Below, one piece after another: positions 53,609-63,767 of a stretch of 64,000 bases of DNA. Every line of letters begins with the position of its first letter. The first letter of the stretch is position 1. The position numbers and the translations under genes are program-made. The stretch lies in contig NZ_JACHLU010000002.1 of the NCBI RefSeq assembly GCF_014204625.1, forward strand, positions 310,001-374,000, given 5' to 3'. The notes under the pieces were generated by a model that searched no databases, was not told the origin of the DNA, and saw nothing but the letters and a program-made list of their open reading frames with translations. The DNA comes from Gillisella vitis (lineage in GTDB: Bacteria; Pseudomonadota; Alphaproteobacteria; Rhizobiales; Rhizobiaceae).

Positions 53609-54655
53609 ATGGAACTGGGCCTTTATACATTTGCCGATGTTGATCCGAACGCCGCCAACAAGGGGCTTGAAGCCAAGCGCCGGGTGGATGAGCTGCTGGA
53701 AGAAATTCAGCTGGCCGACGAAGTCGGGCTGGATGTATTTGGCCTTGGTGAGCACCACCGCCCGGATTACATGGCCTCATCGCCTGCCACGATTTTGGCG
53801 GCAGCGGCAGTGAAAACCAAAAATATCCGCCTGACCAGTGCCGTGTCGGTGCTGAGTTCCGATGATCCGGTGCGGGTGTTTCAGCAATTTGCCACCGTGG
53901 ATTTGCTCTCCAATGGGCGGGTGGAAATGATGGCGGGGCGCGGCTCCTTCATCGAGAGCTTTCCCTTGTTCGGCTATGATCTTGATGATTATGACCTTTT
54001 GTTTGCCGAAAAACTTCAGCTTTTGATGGAAATCCGCGAAAACGAAGTGGTGACATGGCAGGGTGAGACCCGCAAATCCATTCAGGGCCGGGGTGTTTAT
54101 CCGCGACCAATCCAAGATCCGCTGCCGCTGTGGATTGCCGTGGGTGGCACACCGCAGTCGGTGGCGCGGGCGGGTGCTTTGGGTCTGCCGCTGGCGCTGG
54201 CGATTATCGGCGGTGAGCCGCATCGGTTTGCACCGCTGTTCAATCTCTATCGTCAAAGTGGTGAGCGCACCGGCACGGCCCCCTCTCTGTTGAAAACATC
54301 CATCAATGTGCATGGATTCATTCATGAAACCGACCAATCGGCTGCCGATATTTTCTATGAGCCGCAGGCCGTGGTGATGAATCGCATTGGCCGCGAGCGT
54401 GGCTGGGGCCCCACCAATCGCGCTCATTTTGATGCCAGCCGTGGGCCGCAGGGGGCGCTGTTTGTCGGCAGCCCGGAAACCGTGGCCGAGAAGATCATCG
54501 CCCATCACAGGATTTTCAAAAACGATCGCTTCTTGCTGCAAATGGCCATTGGTCCCATGCCGCATAAGGAGATCATGAAGGGCATTGAGCTTTATGGTTC
54601 GAAAGTGGCCCCGCTGGTGCGGCAGGCATTGACGGCTGCAAAGGCTGAGGCGTAA
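53609..54655 (+). CDS. LLM-class flavin-dependent monooxygenase
   Basis: The 348-residue protein is a bacterial luciferase-like monooxygenase. It begins [14 protein letters not shown] and has [55 protein letters not shown] and [17 protein letters not shown]. These bind reduced flavin supplied by a separate reductase. CAGGAGA precedes the ATG. The methionine aminopeptidase gene follows in the same orientation, and no substrate can be deduced. Confidence 0.9.
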   Translation: MELGLYTFADVDPNAANKGLEAKRRVDELLEEIQLADEVGLDVFGLGEHHRPDYMASSPATILAAAAVKTKNIRLTSAVSVLSSDDPVRVFQQFATVDLLSNGRVEMMAGRGSFIESFPLFGYDLDDYDLLFAEKLQLLMEIRENEVVTWQGETRKSIQGRGVYPRPIQDPLPLWIAVGGTPQSVARAGALGLPLALAIIGGEPHRFAPLFNLYRQSGERTGTAPSLLKTSINVHGFIHETDQSAADIFYEPQAVVMNRIGRERGWGPTNRAHFDASRGPQGALFVGSPETVAEKIIAHHRIFKNDRFLLQMAIGPMPHKEIMKGIELYGSKVAPLVRQALTAAKAEA

Positions 54656-54688
54656 GGCAACCAAAAGCCAAATTATGAAAGCGTGTCG

Positions 54689-55444
54689 ATGATTATTGCC
54701 AATGATGATGAATTGCAGGGCCTCAAGGACATTGGCCGTCTGTGCGGCCTTGCAGTCAAGATCATGGCAGCGTCGCTGGAGCCTGGCATCACCACCCGCG
54801 AACTGGATCTGATTGGTCGTAAGGTGCTGGAAGATGCCGGTGCGCAATCGGCACCGGAGCTGTGCTATCAGTTTCCGGGGGCGACCTGCATCAGTGTCAA
54901 TGAAGAAGTGGCCCATGGCATTCCCGGTGATCGGGTGATCAAGCCGGGTGATCTGGTTAATATTGACGTATCCGCCGAGAAAAACGGCTTTTTTGGCGAT
55001 ACCGGCGCATCGTTTCTGGTGCCGCCCGGCAAGCCCAAAACCGAACGTCTGCTGCGCGATGGCAAGCGGGCGCTATTTTTGGGCATTCAGCAGGTGAAAA
55101 CCGGCTTTCCCTTTGCAGGCATTGGCCGTGCCATTGGCGCATTCGCCGATTGCCATCGCTATACGCTGATTGAAAATCTCGCCAGCCACGGCATTGGCCG
55201 CTCCCTGCACGAGGAGCCACGCGAACTTTCCACCTGGGCGGACCCGGATGAAACCCGGATTATGCAGGAGGGCCAGGTGTTTACCATCGAGCCTTTCCTG
55301 TCGCTCGGTGCCCAATGGGCAGAAGACGGCGAGGGGGATGATCCGTGGACGCTCTATAGTGAGCCGCGGGCGCTGACGGTGCAGTTTGAGCACACCGTGG
55401 TGGCGACAAAGAGCGGCCCGCTGATTTTGACCATGGTGGAATAG
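54689..55444 (+). CDS. map: Type I methionine aminopeptidase
   Basis: The 251-residue enzyme removes N-terminal methionine. Metal ligands appear in order: [20 protein letters not shown] (two Asp), [12 protein letters not shown] (His), FTIEPFLS (Glu) and VQFEHTVV (Glu); the substrate His is in [11 protein letters not shown]. Length is normal for a core type I enzyme without a zinc-finger extension. The start is ATG 54689, or GTG 54683. It is 33 bases after the monooxygenase stop. Confidence 0.94.
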   Translation: MIIANDDELQGLKDIGRLCGLAVKIMAASLEPGITTRELDLIGRKVLEDAGAQSAPELCYQFPGATCISVNEEVAHGIPGDRVIKPGDLVNIDVSAEKNGFFGDTGASFLVPPGKPKTERLLRDGKRALFLGIQQVKTGFPFAGIGRAIGAFADCHRYTLIENLASHGIGRSLHEEPRELSTWADPDETRIMQEGQVFTIEPFLSLGAQWAEDGEGDDPWTLYSEPRALTVQFEHTVVATKSGPLILTMVE

Positions 55445-55463
55445 CCATTTCCAGCACGGTTTT

Positions 55464-55760
55464 GTGAGGGGACATATCAAAAATTCTGAATTGTCAGTTT
55501 CCATTACCGCCTATGGCCTGCGACTGGGGCGGGTGCTGGCACCCAAAAGCCCACGCAAGGCGCTCTCAGTGATGACAGCGGCGTTTGGCACTGGCCAGAT
55601 TCTCGGCCCGCTGGTGGCCGGTGCAATTGCCCAGTGCAGCGGCAGTTTTACCCTGCCGAGCCTGATTGCAGCCTGTGTGCTGCTGATCAGCCTTGTTTTG
55701 GCCGCATCCCTGTGGACAAGCATGAAAAAGGCAAAAAATCAGGTCATTACAAATGCGTAA
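55464..55760 (+). pseudogene. Remnant of a YbfB/YjiJ-type MFS transporter
   Basis: The 98-residue frame has only the C-terminal part of an MFS transporter: [39 protein letters not shown] and a final hydrophobic helix. A full transporter has about 400 residues and twelve helices. Nothing homologous precedes it; the frame begins directly behind map. It is best read as a decayed remnant. Expression of two-helix leftovers is unlikely to be functional. Confidence 0.65.
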
Positions 55761-55870
55761 GGATGGTTTTCAAGTCTTGCCGCGCAGTGGTAACTGACCT
55801 AGTTTGCCGATAAATTTTTGTTCCGAACTGGTCGGAACGATTGAAGAGACCCTTCAAAGAGGCAGACCCC

Positions 55871-57121
55871 GTGTTTCTATCTTTCTTTCCAAAACCTAAA
55901 CCGTTCTTTCTTTCAGCCGCTCTTTGGAGCTTGCTGGCTGTGCTTGTGTGGTATGCTGGCGCCAAAGAATGGGGCGGATATATCGGCCTGCCTCCTTTGC
56001 CTGAAGGGCAAGAGCCAGAGGTTGGGGCGTCGCTGTTCTGGTCGGCACCTTTCGTATGGTTCTACATCTATTATACGGCGATCGTATCTATCTTCGGATT
56101 GGCGTGGCGGATTTACAGCCCACACCGCTGGCAGCTTTGGTCGGTTTGGGGCAGTGCGCTGATTATCTTTACCACCTATTTCTCGGTGCAGGTCAGCGTG
56201 GCGATCAATGCCTGGTATGGCCCGTTTTACAATCTGATTCAGCAGGCGCTGTCCAAGGCTGGATCGGTAACAGCCTCACAGCTTTATCTGGGAATGCTCG
56301 GTTTTGCCGGAATTGCTTTTATCGCCATTACCATCGGTGTTTTGAGCCGGTTTTTTGTGAGCCATTATATCTTCCGTTGGCGCACGGCGATGAACGAATA
56401 TTACATGCAAAATTGGCAAAAGCTGCGCCACATTGAAGGGGCCTCCCAGCGTGTGCAGGAAGATACAATGCGATTTTCAATGACGGTTGAAAGTCTCGGC
56501 GTTGCACTTGTCAGCTCACTCATGACACTGATCGCCTTTTTGCCGGTGCTGTTTACTCTCGGCAAGGACATTACCGAACTGCCTTTGATTGGCAATATTC
56601 CCCATGCTCTGGTGTGGGCGGCCATTTTCTGGTCGGTTTTTGGAACGGTATTTCTGGCCGCAGTTGGTGTAAAGCTACCCGGTCTTGAGTTCAGAAATCA
56701 GCGGGTTGAGGCGACCTATCGTAAAGAGCTTGTCTATGGCGAAGACGACCCCAACCGCGCACAGCCACCAACAGTTGCCGAGCTGTTTGACAATGTGCGC
56801 AAAAACTATTTTCGACTGTATTTCCACTACATGTACTTCAATGTTGCGCGGATTTTCTATTTACAGGCCGATAATCTTTTCAGCCTGATTGTGCTGGTGC
56901 CATCCATTGTTGCAGGCAAGCTGACCCTTGGCCTGCTGACCCAGCTCAACAATGTTTTCGATCAGGTTCGTGGTTCTTTCCAATATCTTGTCAGCTCATG
57001 GACGACGATTGTTGAACTGCTGTCGATCTATAAACGTCTTCGCGCTTTTGAAGCCGCCATTGATGGTGAGCCTCTGCCCGAAATCGACCAACGCTATATG
57101 GCGCGGCACGATCAGGATTGA
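55871..57121 (+). CDS. bacA: BacA/SbmA peptide transporter
   Basis: The 416-residue inner-membrane protein matches BacA/SbmA, which imports proline-rich and other antimicrobial peptides with the proton gradient. The start is GTG at 55871, giving [20 protein letters not shown] as in rhizobial BacA; AAAGAGG lies nine bases upstream. Conserved parts are [29 protein letters not shown] and [21 protein letters not shown]. In legume symbionts BacA protects against host NCR peptides. No other symbiosis gene is in the window. Confidence 0.93.
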   Translation: MFLSFFPKPKPFFLSAALWSLLAVLVWYAGAKEWGGYIGLPPLPEGQEPEVGASLFWSAPFVWFYIYYTAIVSIFGLAWRIYSPHRWQLWSVWGSALIIFTTYFSVQVSVAINAWYGPFYNLIQQALSKAGSVTASQLYLGMLGFAGIAFIAITIGVLSRFFVSHYIFRWRTAMNEYYMQNWQKLRHIEGASQRVQEDTMRFSMTVESLGVALVSSLMTLIAFLPVLFTLGKDITELPLIGNIPHALVWAAIFWSVFGTVFLAAVGVKLPGLEFRNQRVEATYRKELVYGEDDPNRAQPPTVAELFDNVRKNYFRLYFHYMYFNVARIFYLQADNLFSLIVLVPSIVAGKLTLGLLTQLNNVFDQVRGSFQYLVSSWTTIVELLSIYKRLRAFEAAIDGEPLPEIDQRYMARHDQD

Positions 57122-57465
57122 TCAAATTCATGTTGTGTGACAGCGGCCGGGATTTTCCGGCCGTCAGCTTATTGACACATCTCTCGCTCGACGTTTCGTT
57201 ATCCTCGGGCCTGTGCCGGGGATCTGCCGCCGCTGAATAAGCAATTGACGTTATTGATGAAATTAACGTGCTCAGATGCTCGTCACAGGGCCGAGCATGA
57301 CGTCGAGTATCAATGCAGGCTTTGTCAGCAGCCTGACGGCCGAGATTTTCTGGCCGCTTTCATTGAAAGGCTGAATCCCTAATCCCTCCGATTTGATCGC
57401 TATGGTCACACGCGGCGTTCCGCGCTATCACTGTTTGCAGGTTGGTTTAAAGGGAATCGGGTTTC
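57122..57465. other. Intergenic region with dispersed repeat
   Basis: About 345 bases between bacA and nnrU contain the repeat copy at 57186-57304 and a GGCCG hairpin after bacA (GGCCGGGATTTTCCGGCC at 57143-57160). No gene is seen. Confidence 0.5.
57186..57304. repeat. Dispersed ~120-bp repeat, copy 1
   Basis: The element starts GCTCGACGTTTCG, contains CCTCGGGCCTGT, and ends CACAGGGCCGAGCATGACGT. It matches 60481-60600 in both flanks, with a more variable middle. Same orientation. Confidence 0.8.
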
Positions 57466-58044
57466 ATGCTTCTTCTGATCATTGGGTTAATTCTGTTTCT
57501 GGGCCTGCACATGATCCGGGTGGTGGCTCCCGGTCTGCGTGCCAGCATGGTGGCCCGGCTGGGGCTGAATGGCTGGAAGGGGCTGTACTCGGTCGCAGCA
57601 GTTGTTTCGATTGTGCTGGTGGCCTATGGCTATAGCGTGGCACCTGTGATCAATGTGTGGTTTCCGCCGATGGGCATGAGCCATCTGACGGTGACATTGA
57701 TGGTGTTTGCCACGATCTGTCTTGTCGCAGGCTTTTTGCCTGCGGGTCACATTGTGGTTAAGTCCAAACATCCCATGGTGCTGTCCATCAAGATCTGGGC
57801 GCTTTCGCATCTGCTCTCCAATGGCGATCTGCGCTCCATCATTCTGTTTGCCGCATTTCTGGCATGGGGCGTGATTTTGCGCATTGCGCTGAAGCGGCGT
57901 GAGCGGGCAGGCGAGATTGCGCCTCGCGCGTTTGTCTCTGCGAAATATGACCTTTATGCTGTGGTGCTGGGCCTTGTTGTCTGGGCAGCCATCACCTTCA
58001 AACTGCACGAAATGCTGATTGGTGTCGCTCCGCTTGCCATGTAA
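57466..58044 (+). CDS. nnrU: NnrU family membrane protein
   Basis: The 192-residue protein has about five to six membrane helices with the NnrU segments FLGLHMIRVVAPGLRA, GWKGLYSV and KHPMVLSIKIWALSHLLSNGDL. NnrU proteins are linked with denitrification in some bacteria, and family relatives (isoprenoid-processing type) act on carotenoids. No nitrogen oxide genes are nearby, so the role here is open. The ATG follows a GGGAATCGGG leader. Confidence 0.85.
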   Translation: MLLLIIGLILFLGLHMIRVVAPGLRASMVARLGLNGWKGLYSVAAVVSIVLVAYGYSVAPVINVWFPPMGMSHLTVTLMVFATICLVAGFLPAGHIVVKSKHPMVLSIKIWALSHLLSNGDLRSIILFAAFLAWGVILRIALKRRERAGEIAPRAFVSAKYDLYAVVLGLVVWAAITFKLHEMLIGVAPLAM

Positions 58045-58169
58045 ATGCACGATTTGCGGGGGTCTGGGGAATGAATTGCCACCCGCCCCCCTTACAATAG
58101 TGTAGAAATCGGGTAGAAGGCGCAGCATCGGACAATCGATTAAACCAAGGCTTGAGCCCGGAATTTGTT

Positions 58170-58841
58170 ATGGCAGACCAAAACGACAGCTTTATTCGTG
58201 AAGTGAATGATGAAATCCGCTCGGAACAGATGCAGCGCGTCTGGCGCAAGCTGGGGCCAGTCATTATCACCGTTGCGGTGCTGGTGGTGCTGGCCACGGC
58301 GGGTTATCGCGTTTATGAATACTGGACGGATGATCGCTCGTCACAATCGGGTGATCAGTTTCTGGCCGCACAAAAGCTGGCTGCTGACGGCAAGATTGAT
58401 GATGCGCTGAAAGCCTTTGATGCGCTTGAAAGCACCGGCTTTGGCAGCTATCCGACCCTTGCGCGTTTTCGTGCAGCAAGTCTTCTGGCCCAGAAGGGTG
58501 ATCAGAAGGGCGCTCTTGATGCGTTTGCTGCGCTTGGCAAAGACACATCCGTGCCGGAAGCTTTGCGGGATGTTGCTCATATTCGCGCTGGTTGGCTGCT
58601 GATTGACAATGGCACCTATGAACAGGTTTCGGCTGAAGTCGAGGCTTTGGCCACGCCCGGTCACTCCCTGCGCAGTTCGGCCCGCGAGGCTTTGGGTCTG
58701 GCCGCTTACAAGGCGGGACAGATGGACCGCGCCCGCGAATGGTTTGAGCAGATTGTTGAAGACACGCAGACCCCGCGCAACGTTAACAGCCGCGCGCAGA
58801 TCATGCTGGATAATATCGCTGCTGCCAGCAAGACACCCTGA
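58170..58841 (+). CDS. YfgM-like tetratricopeptide membrane protein
   Basis: The 223-residue protein has a cytoplasmic N-terminus (SFIREVNDEIRSEQMQRVWRK-like), one membrane helix at about residues 30-48, and a periplasmic TPR-like domain with QFLAAQKLAADGKIDDALKA and GYLLID-type repeats. It resembles YfgM-type proteins that help the Sec machinery and outer membrane biogenesis. It precedes der as in many proteobacteria, where yfgM and der are neighbours. The start is ATG at 58170; a TTG-free alternative at 58152 is in frame. Confidence 0.85.
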   Translation: MADQNDSFIREVNDEIRSEQMQRVWRKLGPVIITVAVLVVLATAGYRVYEYWTDDRSSQSGDQFLAAQKLAADGKIDDALKAFDALESTGFGSYPTLARFRAASLLAQKGDQKGALDAFAALGKDTSVPEALRDVAHIRAGWLLIDNGTYEQVSAEVEALATPGHSLRSSAREALGLAAYKAGQMDRAREWFEQIVEDTQTPRNVNSRAQIMLDNIAAASKTP

Positions 58842-58895
58842 TTTTTTCAAAATAGGCCCGCAAATGGGCTGGATGCAACCGGATACTAAAATTTC

Positions 58896-60323
58896 ATGAG
58901 CTTTACCGTCGCCATCGTCGGACGTCCCAATGTGGGCAAATCCACGCTTTTCAACCGTCTGGTTGGCAAGAAGCTGGCGCTTGTCGATGACATGCCCGGC
59001 GTGACCCGTGACCGGCGTCCCGGCGACGCCAAACTGGTGGATTTGCGGTTTCGCATTATCGACACCGCCGGTCTGGAAGATGCCGGGCCGGAAACGCTGG
59101 AAGGCCGGATGCGCGCCCAGACGGAAGCCGCCATTGATGAGGCCGATCTGTCGCTGTTTGTGGTCGATGCCAAAATGGGCCTGACCCATGTGGACAAAAC
59201 ACTGGCCAATATGCTGCGCAAGCGCGGCAAGCCTGTGGTGCTGGTGGCCAATAAATCCGAAGCCAAAGGTTCTGACGGTGGCTTTTACGATGCCTTCACG
59301 CTGGGTCTTGGCGAGCCTGTGCCGATCTCTGCCGAGCATGGTCAGGGCATGATCGATCTGCGCGATGCCATTGTTGAAGCCTTGGGCGAAGAACGCGCCT
59401 TCCCGGACGATGACGATGATGTGGCGGAGACCGATATTTCTCTCAAGCCAACCGGCGATGATGAGGAAGACGAAGAAGAGCTGTCGCATTATGACGAAAG
59501 CCTGCCTTTGCGCGTGGCCATTGTGGGGCGCCCGAATGCGGGCAAATCGACACTGATCAACCGTTTTCTGGGCGAAGACCGTCTGCTGACGGGGCCGGAA
59601 GCCGGTATTACCCGCGATTCGATTTCGGTGGAATGGGATTGGCGTGGCCGTACCATCAAGATGTTTGACACCGCCGGAATGCGCCGCAAAGCCCGCGTCA
59701 TAGAGAAGCTGGAAAAGCTGTCTGTGGCCGACGCGCTGCGGGCCATCCGCTTTGCCGAGACGGTGGTGATCGTGTTTGACGCCACCATTCCGTTTGAAAA
59801 GCAGGACATTCAGATTGTCGATCTGGTGCTGCGCGAAGGCCGCGCCGCTGTGCTGGCCTTCAACAAATGGGATCTGGTGGAAGACCCGCAGGCTTTGCTG
59901 GCCGAGCTGCGTGAAAAGACCGAGCGGCTGTTGCCGCAGGCACGCGGCATTCGGGCTGTGCCGATTTCAGGCCAGACGGGCTATGCGCTTGACAAGTTGA
60001 TGCAGTCGATTGTCGATACGGACCGGGTCTGGAACAAGCGTATTTCCACCGCCAGGCTGAACCGCTGGCTGGATAGCGTTCAGACCCAGCATCCGCCACC
60101 GGCCGTCTCTGGCCGTCGCCTGAAGCTGAAATATATGACGCAGGTGAAGGCTCGCCCGCCTGCCTTCATGATTTCCTGCACACGGCCCGATTCCGTGCCG
60201 GAAAGCTATATTCGCTACCTCACCAATGGTTTGCGTGCTGATTTTGACATGCCGGGCGTTCCAATCCGCATTCACCTGAAGGCGGCGGACAATCCGTTTG
60301 AGGGTAAGAAGCGCAGGCGGTAA
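58896..60323 (+). CDS. der: Ribosome biogenesis GTPase Der (EngA)
   Basis: The 475-residue protein has two GTPase domains in tandem: [22 protein letters not shown] and NKSEAK in the first, and [26 protein letters not shown] and FNKWDLV in the second. A C-terminal KH-like domain follows. It acts on 50S assembly. An acidic linker of about 40 residues (DDDDD and DDEEDEEE runs) separates the GTPase domains. It follows the YfgM-like gene by 54 bases. Confidence 0.97.
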   Translation: MSFTVAIVGRPNVGKSTLFNRLVGKKLALVDDMPGVTRDRRPGDAKLVDLRFRIIDTAGLEDAGPETLEGRMRAQTEAAIDEADLSLFVVDAKMGLTHVDKTLANMLRKRGKPVVLVANKSEAKGSDGGFYDAFTLGLGEPVPISAEHGQGMIDLRDAIVEALGEERAFPDDDDDVAETDISLKPTGDDEEDEEELSHYDESLPLRVAIVGRPNAGKSTLINRFLGEDRLLTGPEAGITRDSISVEWDWRGRTIKMFDTAGMRRKARVIEKLEKLSVADALRAIRFAETVVIVFDATIPFEKQDIQIVDLVLREGRAAVLAFNKWDLVEDPQALLAELREKTERLLPQARGIRAVPISGQTGYALDKLMQSIVDTDRVWNKRISTARLNRWLDSVQTQHPPPAVSGRRLKLKYMTQVKARPPAFMISCTRPDSVPESYIRYLTNGLRADFDMPGVPIRIHLKAADNPFEGKKRRR

Positions 60324-60370
60324 GCTATCGGAAACTGGCTGTTGGTGAAGCCAATGCCCAATTTGACGAC

Positions 60371-60474
60371 TAGAGTTTGTCAGGGAAAAGTGGAACCCGG
60401 TTTTCCCGAAAAGACAAACAAAAACAAAAAAGTTTAGAGTCTGTCTGGTTCAATCTGAACCTGACAGACTCTAG
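60371..60474. repeat. RIME-like repeat, copy 3
   Basis: This 104-bp element reads TAGAGTTTGTCAGGG to CTGACAGACTCTAG. Its left half folds on GGAAAA/TTTTCCC and its right half on AGAGTCTGTC/GACAGACTCT. It matches 24003-24106 in reverse orientation. Confidence 0.9.
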
Positions 60475-60480
60475 CCGCTG

Positions 60481-60600
60481 GCTCGACGTTTCGTCACCCT
60501 CGGGCCTGTCCCGAGGGTCTGCTGTCGGTGAACATGGCACTACGCTATTTATAAAACATAACGTGGTCAGATGCTCGGCACAGGGCCGAGCATGACGTCA
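60481..60600. repeat. Dispersed ~120-bp repeat, copy 2
   Basis: The element matches 57186-57304 in orientation and ends. The left part holds a hairpin CCCTCGGGCCTGTCCCGAGGG. The right part shares CACAGGGCCGAGCATGACGT. Together with copy 1 it brackets nnrU, the YfgM-like gene and der. Confidence 0.8.
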
Positions 60601-60650
60601 GAGATCGGGGTGGATTTCACAAAAAAATCTGCACGTCAAAATCCAGGTTT

Positions 60651-60710
60651 CTTTGTTTTCGTTTGTTTTTTCGGGAAAAGCGGGTTCCACTTTTCCCTTA
60701 CAAACTCTAA
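60651..60710. repeat. RIME-like half element
   Basis: TTTTCGGGAAAAGCGGGTTC onwards to TTACAAACTCTAA matches the left half of the RIME-like repeat in reverse orientation. It ends at the glycosyltransferase stop codon. Confidence 0.7.
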
Positions 60711-61774
60711 CTCCCCAACACCTGCTTTACCGCTTTGCGTCTGCGCAATCGCAGGCGACGTTTGCCCTGCGCTTTGGCCTCAATCACATTATCGAGAAAC
60801 TGTTTGGTGGCAGCCGCCCAGGAGTAGCTTTCCGCCAGTGTGCGGGCAGCCGTGCGCGAGCATTCCAGCGCCTTGAGGCAGGCCACTTGCAAATCATCAT
60901 CCAGCGCGCCGGCTTTGGGGTCTGTGACAATATCGATTGGCCCGGTGACGGGATAGGCGGCCACCGGCACGCCAGAGGCCAGAGCTTCTAAAATAGTATT
61001 GCCAAAGGTGTCGGTTTTCGATGGAAACACAAACACATCGGCCTGCGCATAGGCGTCCGCCAGTTCCGCGCCAAATTTGACCCCGGTAAACAGCACATCC
61101 GGGTGACGGGCGGCCAGCTCTGCGCGGGCCGGGCCATCGCCCACCACCACTTTTGAGCCGGGCAGTTCAAGGGCCAGAAAAGCGGGCAGGTTTTTTTCCA
61201 CAGCCACCCGGCCAACCGTCATGAAAATCGGTCGTTTCAGACCAAAAGCTGTGTCTTCCAGTGGCTTGGGATGGAACAGGTGGGTGTCAATGCCCCGGCT
61301 CCACAGGCGCAGATTGCCGATGCGCTTGCTGTCCAGTTCGCGCTTCAGGCTTTCTGTTGCCACCATGCAGGCACCGCCAGCGCGGTGAAACCAGCGCACA
61401 TAGGCATAGAGCCAGGACAGCGGAATGGGCAGGCGGGCGGCGACATATTCGGGAAAGCGGGTGTGATAGCTGGTGGAGAAAGCAACGCCATGTTTGACGC
61501 ACCAGCGCCGCGCCAAAAGCCCAAGCGGGCCTTCCGTGGCAATGTGGATCAGGTCCGGGCGGCTGTCTTGGATGGCTTTGGCAATGGTGCCAGGCCCGGT
61601 CAGCGACAGGCGAATTTCGGGGTAGGTCGGCATGGGAATGCTGGAATAGGAGGCGGGGGTGATCATGGAAACAGTGACACCCATCCTGACCAGTTCCGCA
61701 TTGGTGTTTTCAATCGAGCGCACAACGCCATTGACCTGCGGATGCCAGGCATCGGTCACGATTGTCAGCCTCAT
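60707..61774 (-). CDS. Glycosyltransferase, GT4 family
   Basis: The 355-residue protein is a GT-B glycosyltransferase. The N-terminal domain opens TIVTDAWHPQVNGVVRSIEN, with GLLARRWC and STSYHTRFPEYVA. The C-terminal domain has TVGRVAVEKNLPAFL, VVVGDGPARAEL and FPSKTDTFGNTILEALASG with the nucleotide-binding Glu residues. Similar proteins glycosylate diacylglycerol or mannosylate lipids in alphaproteobacteria. The start at 61774 fits this N-terminus. It ends in a basic tail (KRRLRLRRRKAVK) that may contact membrane. Confidence 0.85.
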   Translation of the reverse strand: MRLTIVTDAWHPQVNGVVRSIENTNAELVRMGVTVSMITPASYSSIPMPTYPEIRLSLTGPGTIAKAIQDSRPDLIHIATEGPLGLLARRWCVKHGVAFSTSYHTRFPEYVAARLPIPLSWLYAYVRWFHRAGGACMVATESLKRELDSKRIGNLRLWSRGIDTHLFHPKPLEDTAFGLKRPIFMTVGRVAVEKNLPAFLALELPGSKVVVGDGPARAELAARHPDVLFTGVKFGAELADAYAQADVFVFPSKTDTFGNTILEALASGVPVAAYPVTGPIDIVTDPKAGALDDDLQVACLKALECSRTAARTLAESYSWAAATKQFLDNVIEAKAQGKRRLRLRRRKAVKQVLGS

Positions 61775-61967
61775 CCGCGCGCTCCTCATGCAAAAACGCA
61801 ACGCGACTCAACCCTCGCGCCACCCTTATCTCGCGCTTATGAGCCAGATTTGTAACAGATGAATGAAACACACATTTTGGTGATTGCCACTGGTCTGCTG
61901 CGAGATGACTCTATAGTTTTTAAACATCAACAGAAGCCCCGATAGAACAGCAGCACAGGATAGCAGC

Positions 61968-63632
61968 ATGGATAAAATCTCTCCCGCCACGGTGCTCACG
62001 ACTGAAAAAACCACAGACTGGTGGCGTGGGGCGGTGATTTATCAGGTCTATCCGCGCTCGTTTCAGGATAGCAATGGTGATGGCATTGGCGACATCAAGG
62101 GCCTCACCCAGCGCTTGTCCTATATTGCCGCGCTGGGGGTGGATGCCGTTTGGCTCTCGCCGTTTTTCACCTCGCCCATGGCGGATATGGGCTATGACGT
62201 CTCGGATTATTGCGGCGTTGATCCGATGTTCGGCACAATGCAGGATTTTGATGTGATGATGACACAGGCCCACGCGCTTGGGCTGAAAGTCATCATCGAT
62301 CAGGTGATTTCCCATTCCTCCGATCAGCATCCATGGTTTCAGCACAGCCGCAGCAGCCGCAACAATGACAAGGCCGATTGGTATATCTGGGCCGACGCCA
62401 AGCCCGATGGCACGGCCCCCAACAATTGGCTGTCGATTTTCGGCGGTCCCGCCTGGGAATGGGATGGCGTGCGCAAGCAATATTACATGCATAATTTTCT
62501 GGCCTCGCAGCCCGATCTGAACTTTCACAACCCGGAGGTTCAGCAGGCGGTGCTGGATGCGGCGCGCTTCTGGCTGGAGCGCGGTGTTGATGGTTTCAGG
62601 CTGGATACAGTGAATTATTACTTCCATGACCGGCTTTTGCGGGATAATCCGCCCCACACGGCCGACAGCAATGAGGCCGGTCTGGATGCGCCGGATGTAA
62701 ACCCCTATGGGATGCAAAAGCATGTTCATGACAAGACGCAGCCGGAAAATCTAGCGTTTCTCAAGCGTCTGCGGGCGCTTCTGGATGAGTATGGCGACCG
62801 CACAACCGTGGGCGAAGTGGGGGATGGCGCGAACTCGCTGCAAACGGTTGCGGCCTATACCAATGGCGGCGACAAGCTGCATATGTGCTATACGTTTGAT
62901 CTGCTGGGGCCAGAGTTTACCGCAAGCCATATTCGCAACTGCGTCACATCATTTCAGTCCATGGTCAAGGATGGCTGGGTCTGCTGGGCTTTTTCCAACC
63001 ATGATGTCACCCGCCATGTCAGCCGGTTTGCGCAAGCCCCAGAGCAGCGCGAGGCGGTGGCCAAACTGGCCATCAGCATTCTCTCCACCCTGCGCGGCTC
63101 TATCTGCCTCTATCAGGGCGAGGAGCTTGGTCTGCCGGAGGCGGAGCTGGCCTTTGCCGATCTGCGCGATCCTTATGGTATTCGCTTCTGGCCTGCCTTC
63201 AAGGGGCGGGATGGATGCCGCACACCAATGGCGTGGCACAGTGATTCGCCTGAGGCCGGATTTTCCGAGGGCAAGCCATGGCTGCCGGTACCGCCGTCTC
63301 ATCGCGCACTTGCCGTTGATGTGCAGGATGGCGATGAAGAATCGGTGCTGACTCATTACCGGGCCGCTTTTGCATGGCGTAAGAGTCATCCGGTGTTGAT
63401 GGATGGTGATCTGTCTTTTATCGAGACGCAAGAGGATGTGCTGGCCTTCGTGCGGGAAAAAAATGGCGATAAGCTGTTGTTTATCTTCAATATGACGCTC
63501 ACGCCAAAGCAGGTTGTGCTGCCAGAATCACTGGCGATAAAGGCGGCGCTGCCTTTGCCGGGAATGGCCGGTGCCGTGCACTCTGGCGTTGTTGCGCTTT
63601 CGGCTCTGGATGGTTTTTGCGCCCAGCTTTGA
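61968..63632 (+). CDS. aglA: GH13 alpha-glucosidase
   Basis: The 554-residue protein is a GH13 family hydrolase like rhizobial AglA. The catalytic residues are in DGFRLDTVNYYFHD (nucleophile Asp), TTVGEVGDG (acid-base Glu) and FSNHDVTRH (third Asp). The N-terminal VIYQVYPRSFQDSNGDGIGD and the QVISHSSDQHPWF region are usual for oligo-1,6-glucosidase or alpha-glucosidase types. It has no signal peptide, so it should act in the cytoplasm on imported alpha-glucosides. No transporter gene is nearby in this window. Confidence 0.92.
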   Translation: MDKISPATVLTTEKTTDWWRGAVIYQVYPRSFQDSNGDGIGDIKGLTQRLSYIAALGVDAVWLSPFFTSPMADMGYDVSDYCGVDPMFGTMQDFDVMMTQAHALGLKVIIDQVISHSSDQHPWFQHSRSSRNNDKADWYIWADAKPDGTAPNNWLSIFGGPAWEWDGVRKQYYMHNFLASQPDLNFHNPEVQQAVLDAARFWLERGVDGFRLDTVNYYFHDRLLRDNPPHTADSNEAGLDAPDVNPYGMQKHVHDKTQPENLAFLKRLRALLDEYGDRTTVGEVGDGANSLQTVAAYTNGGDKLHMCYTFDLLGPEFTASHIRNCVTSFQSMVKDGWVCWAFSNHDVTRHVSRFAQAPEQREAVAKLAISILSTLRGSICLYQGEELGLPEAELAFADLRDPYGIRFWPAFKGRDGCRTPMAWHSDSPEAGFSEGKPWLPVPPSHRALAVDVQDGDEESVLTHYRAAFAWRKSHPVLMDGDLSFIETQEDVLAFVREKNGDKLLFIFNMTLTPKQVVLPESLAIKAALPLPGMAGAVHSGVVALSALDGFCAQL

Positions 63633-63767
63633 AACGGTTTTGGTGGAGAAGCTTTCACATCGGCGTGAGGGGAGGGTCGGTTCACGTGATGGGGCGGGTC
63701 GCCGGTCACATTTTCGCCATGTGTCACGGCAGAAGTCAGCCTGTAACAATCAAGGAGAGTCGGACCC

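Noticed and set aside
53777..54916. Minus-strand frame of 379 codons opposite the LLM monooxygenase
   Set aside because: The sense strand encodes a well-conserved flavin monooxygenase and the start of map; the opposing frame has no family features.
58152..58169. Alternative upstream start for the YfgM-like protein
   Set aside because: The six added residues are not typical and the ATG at 58170 gives the usual MADQNDSF-like N-terminus.
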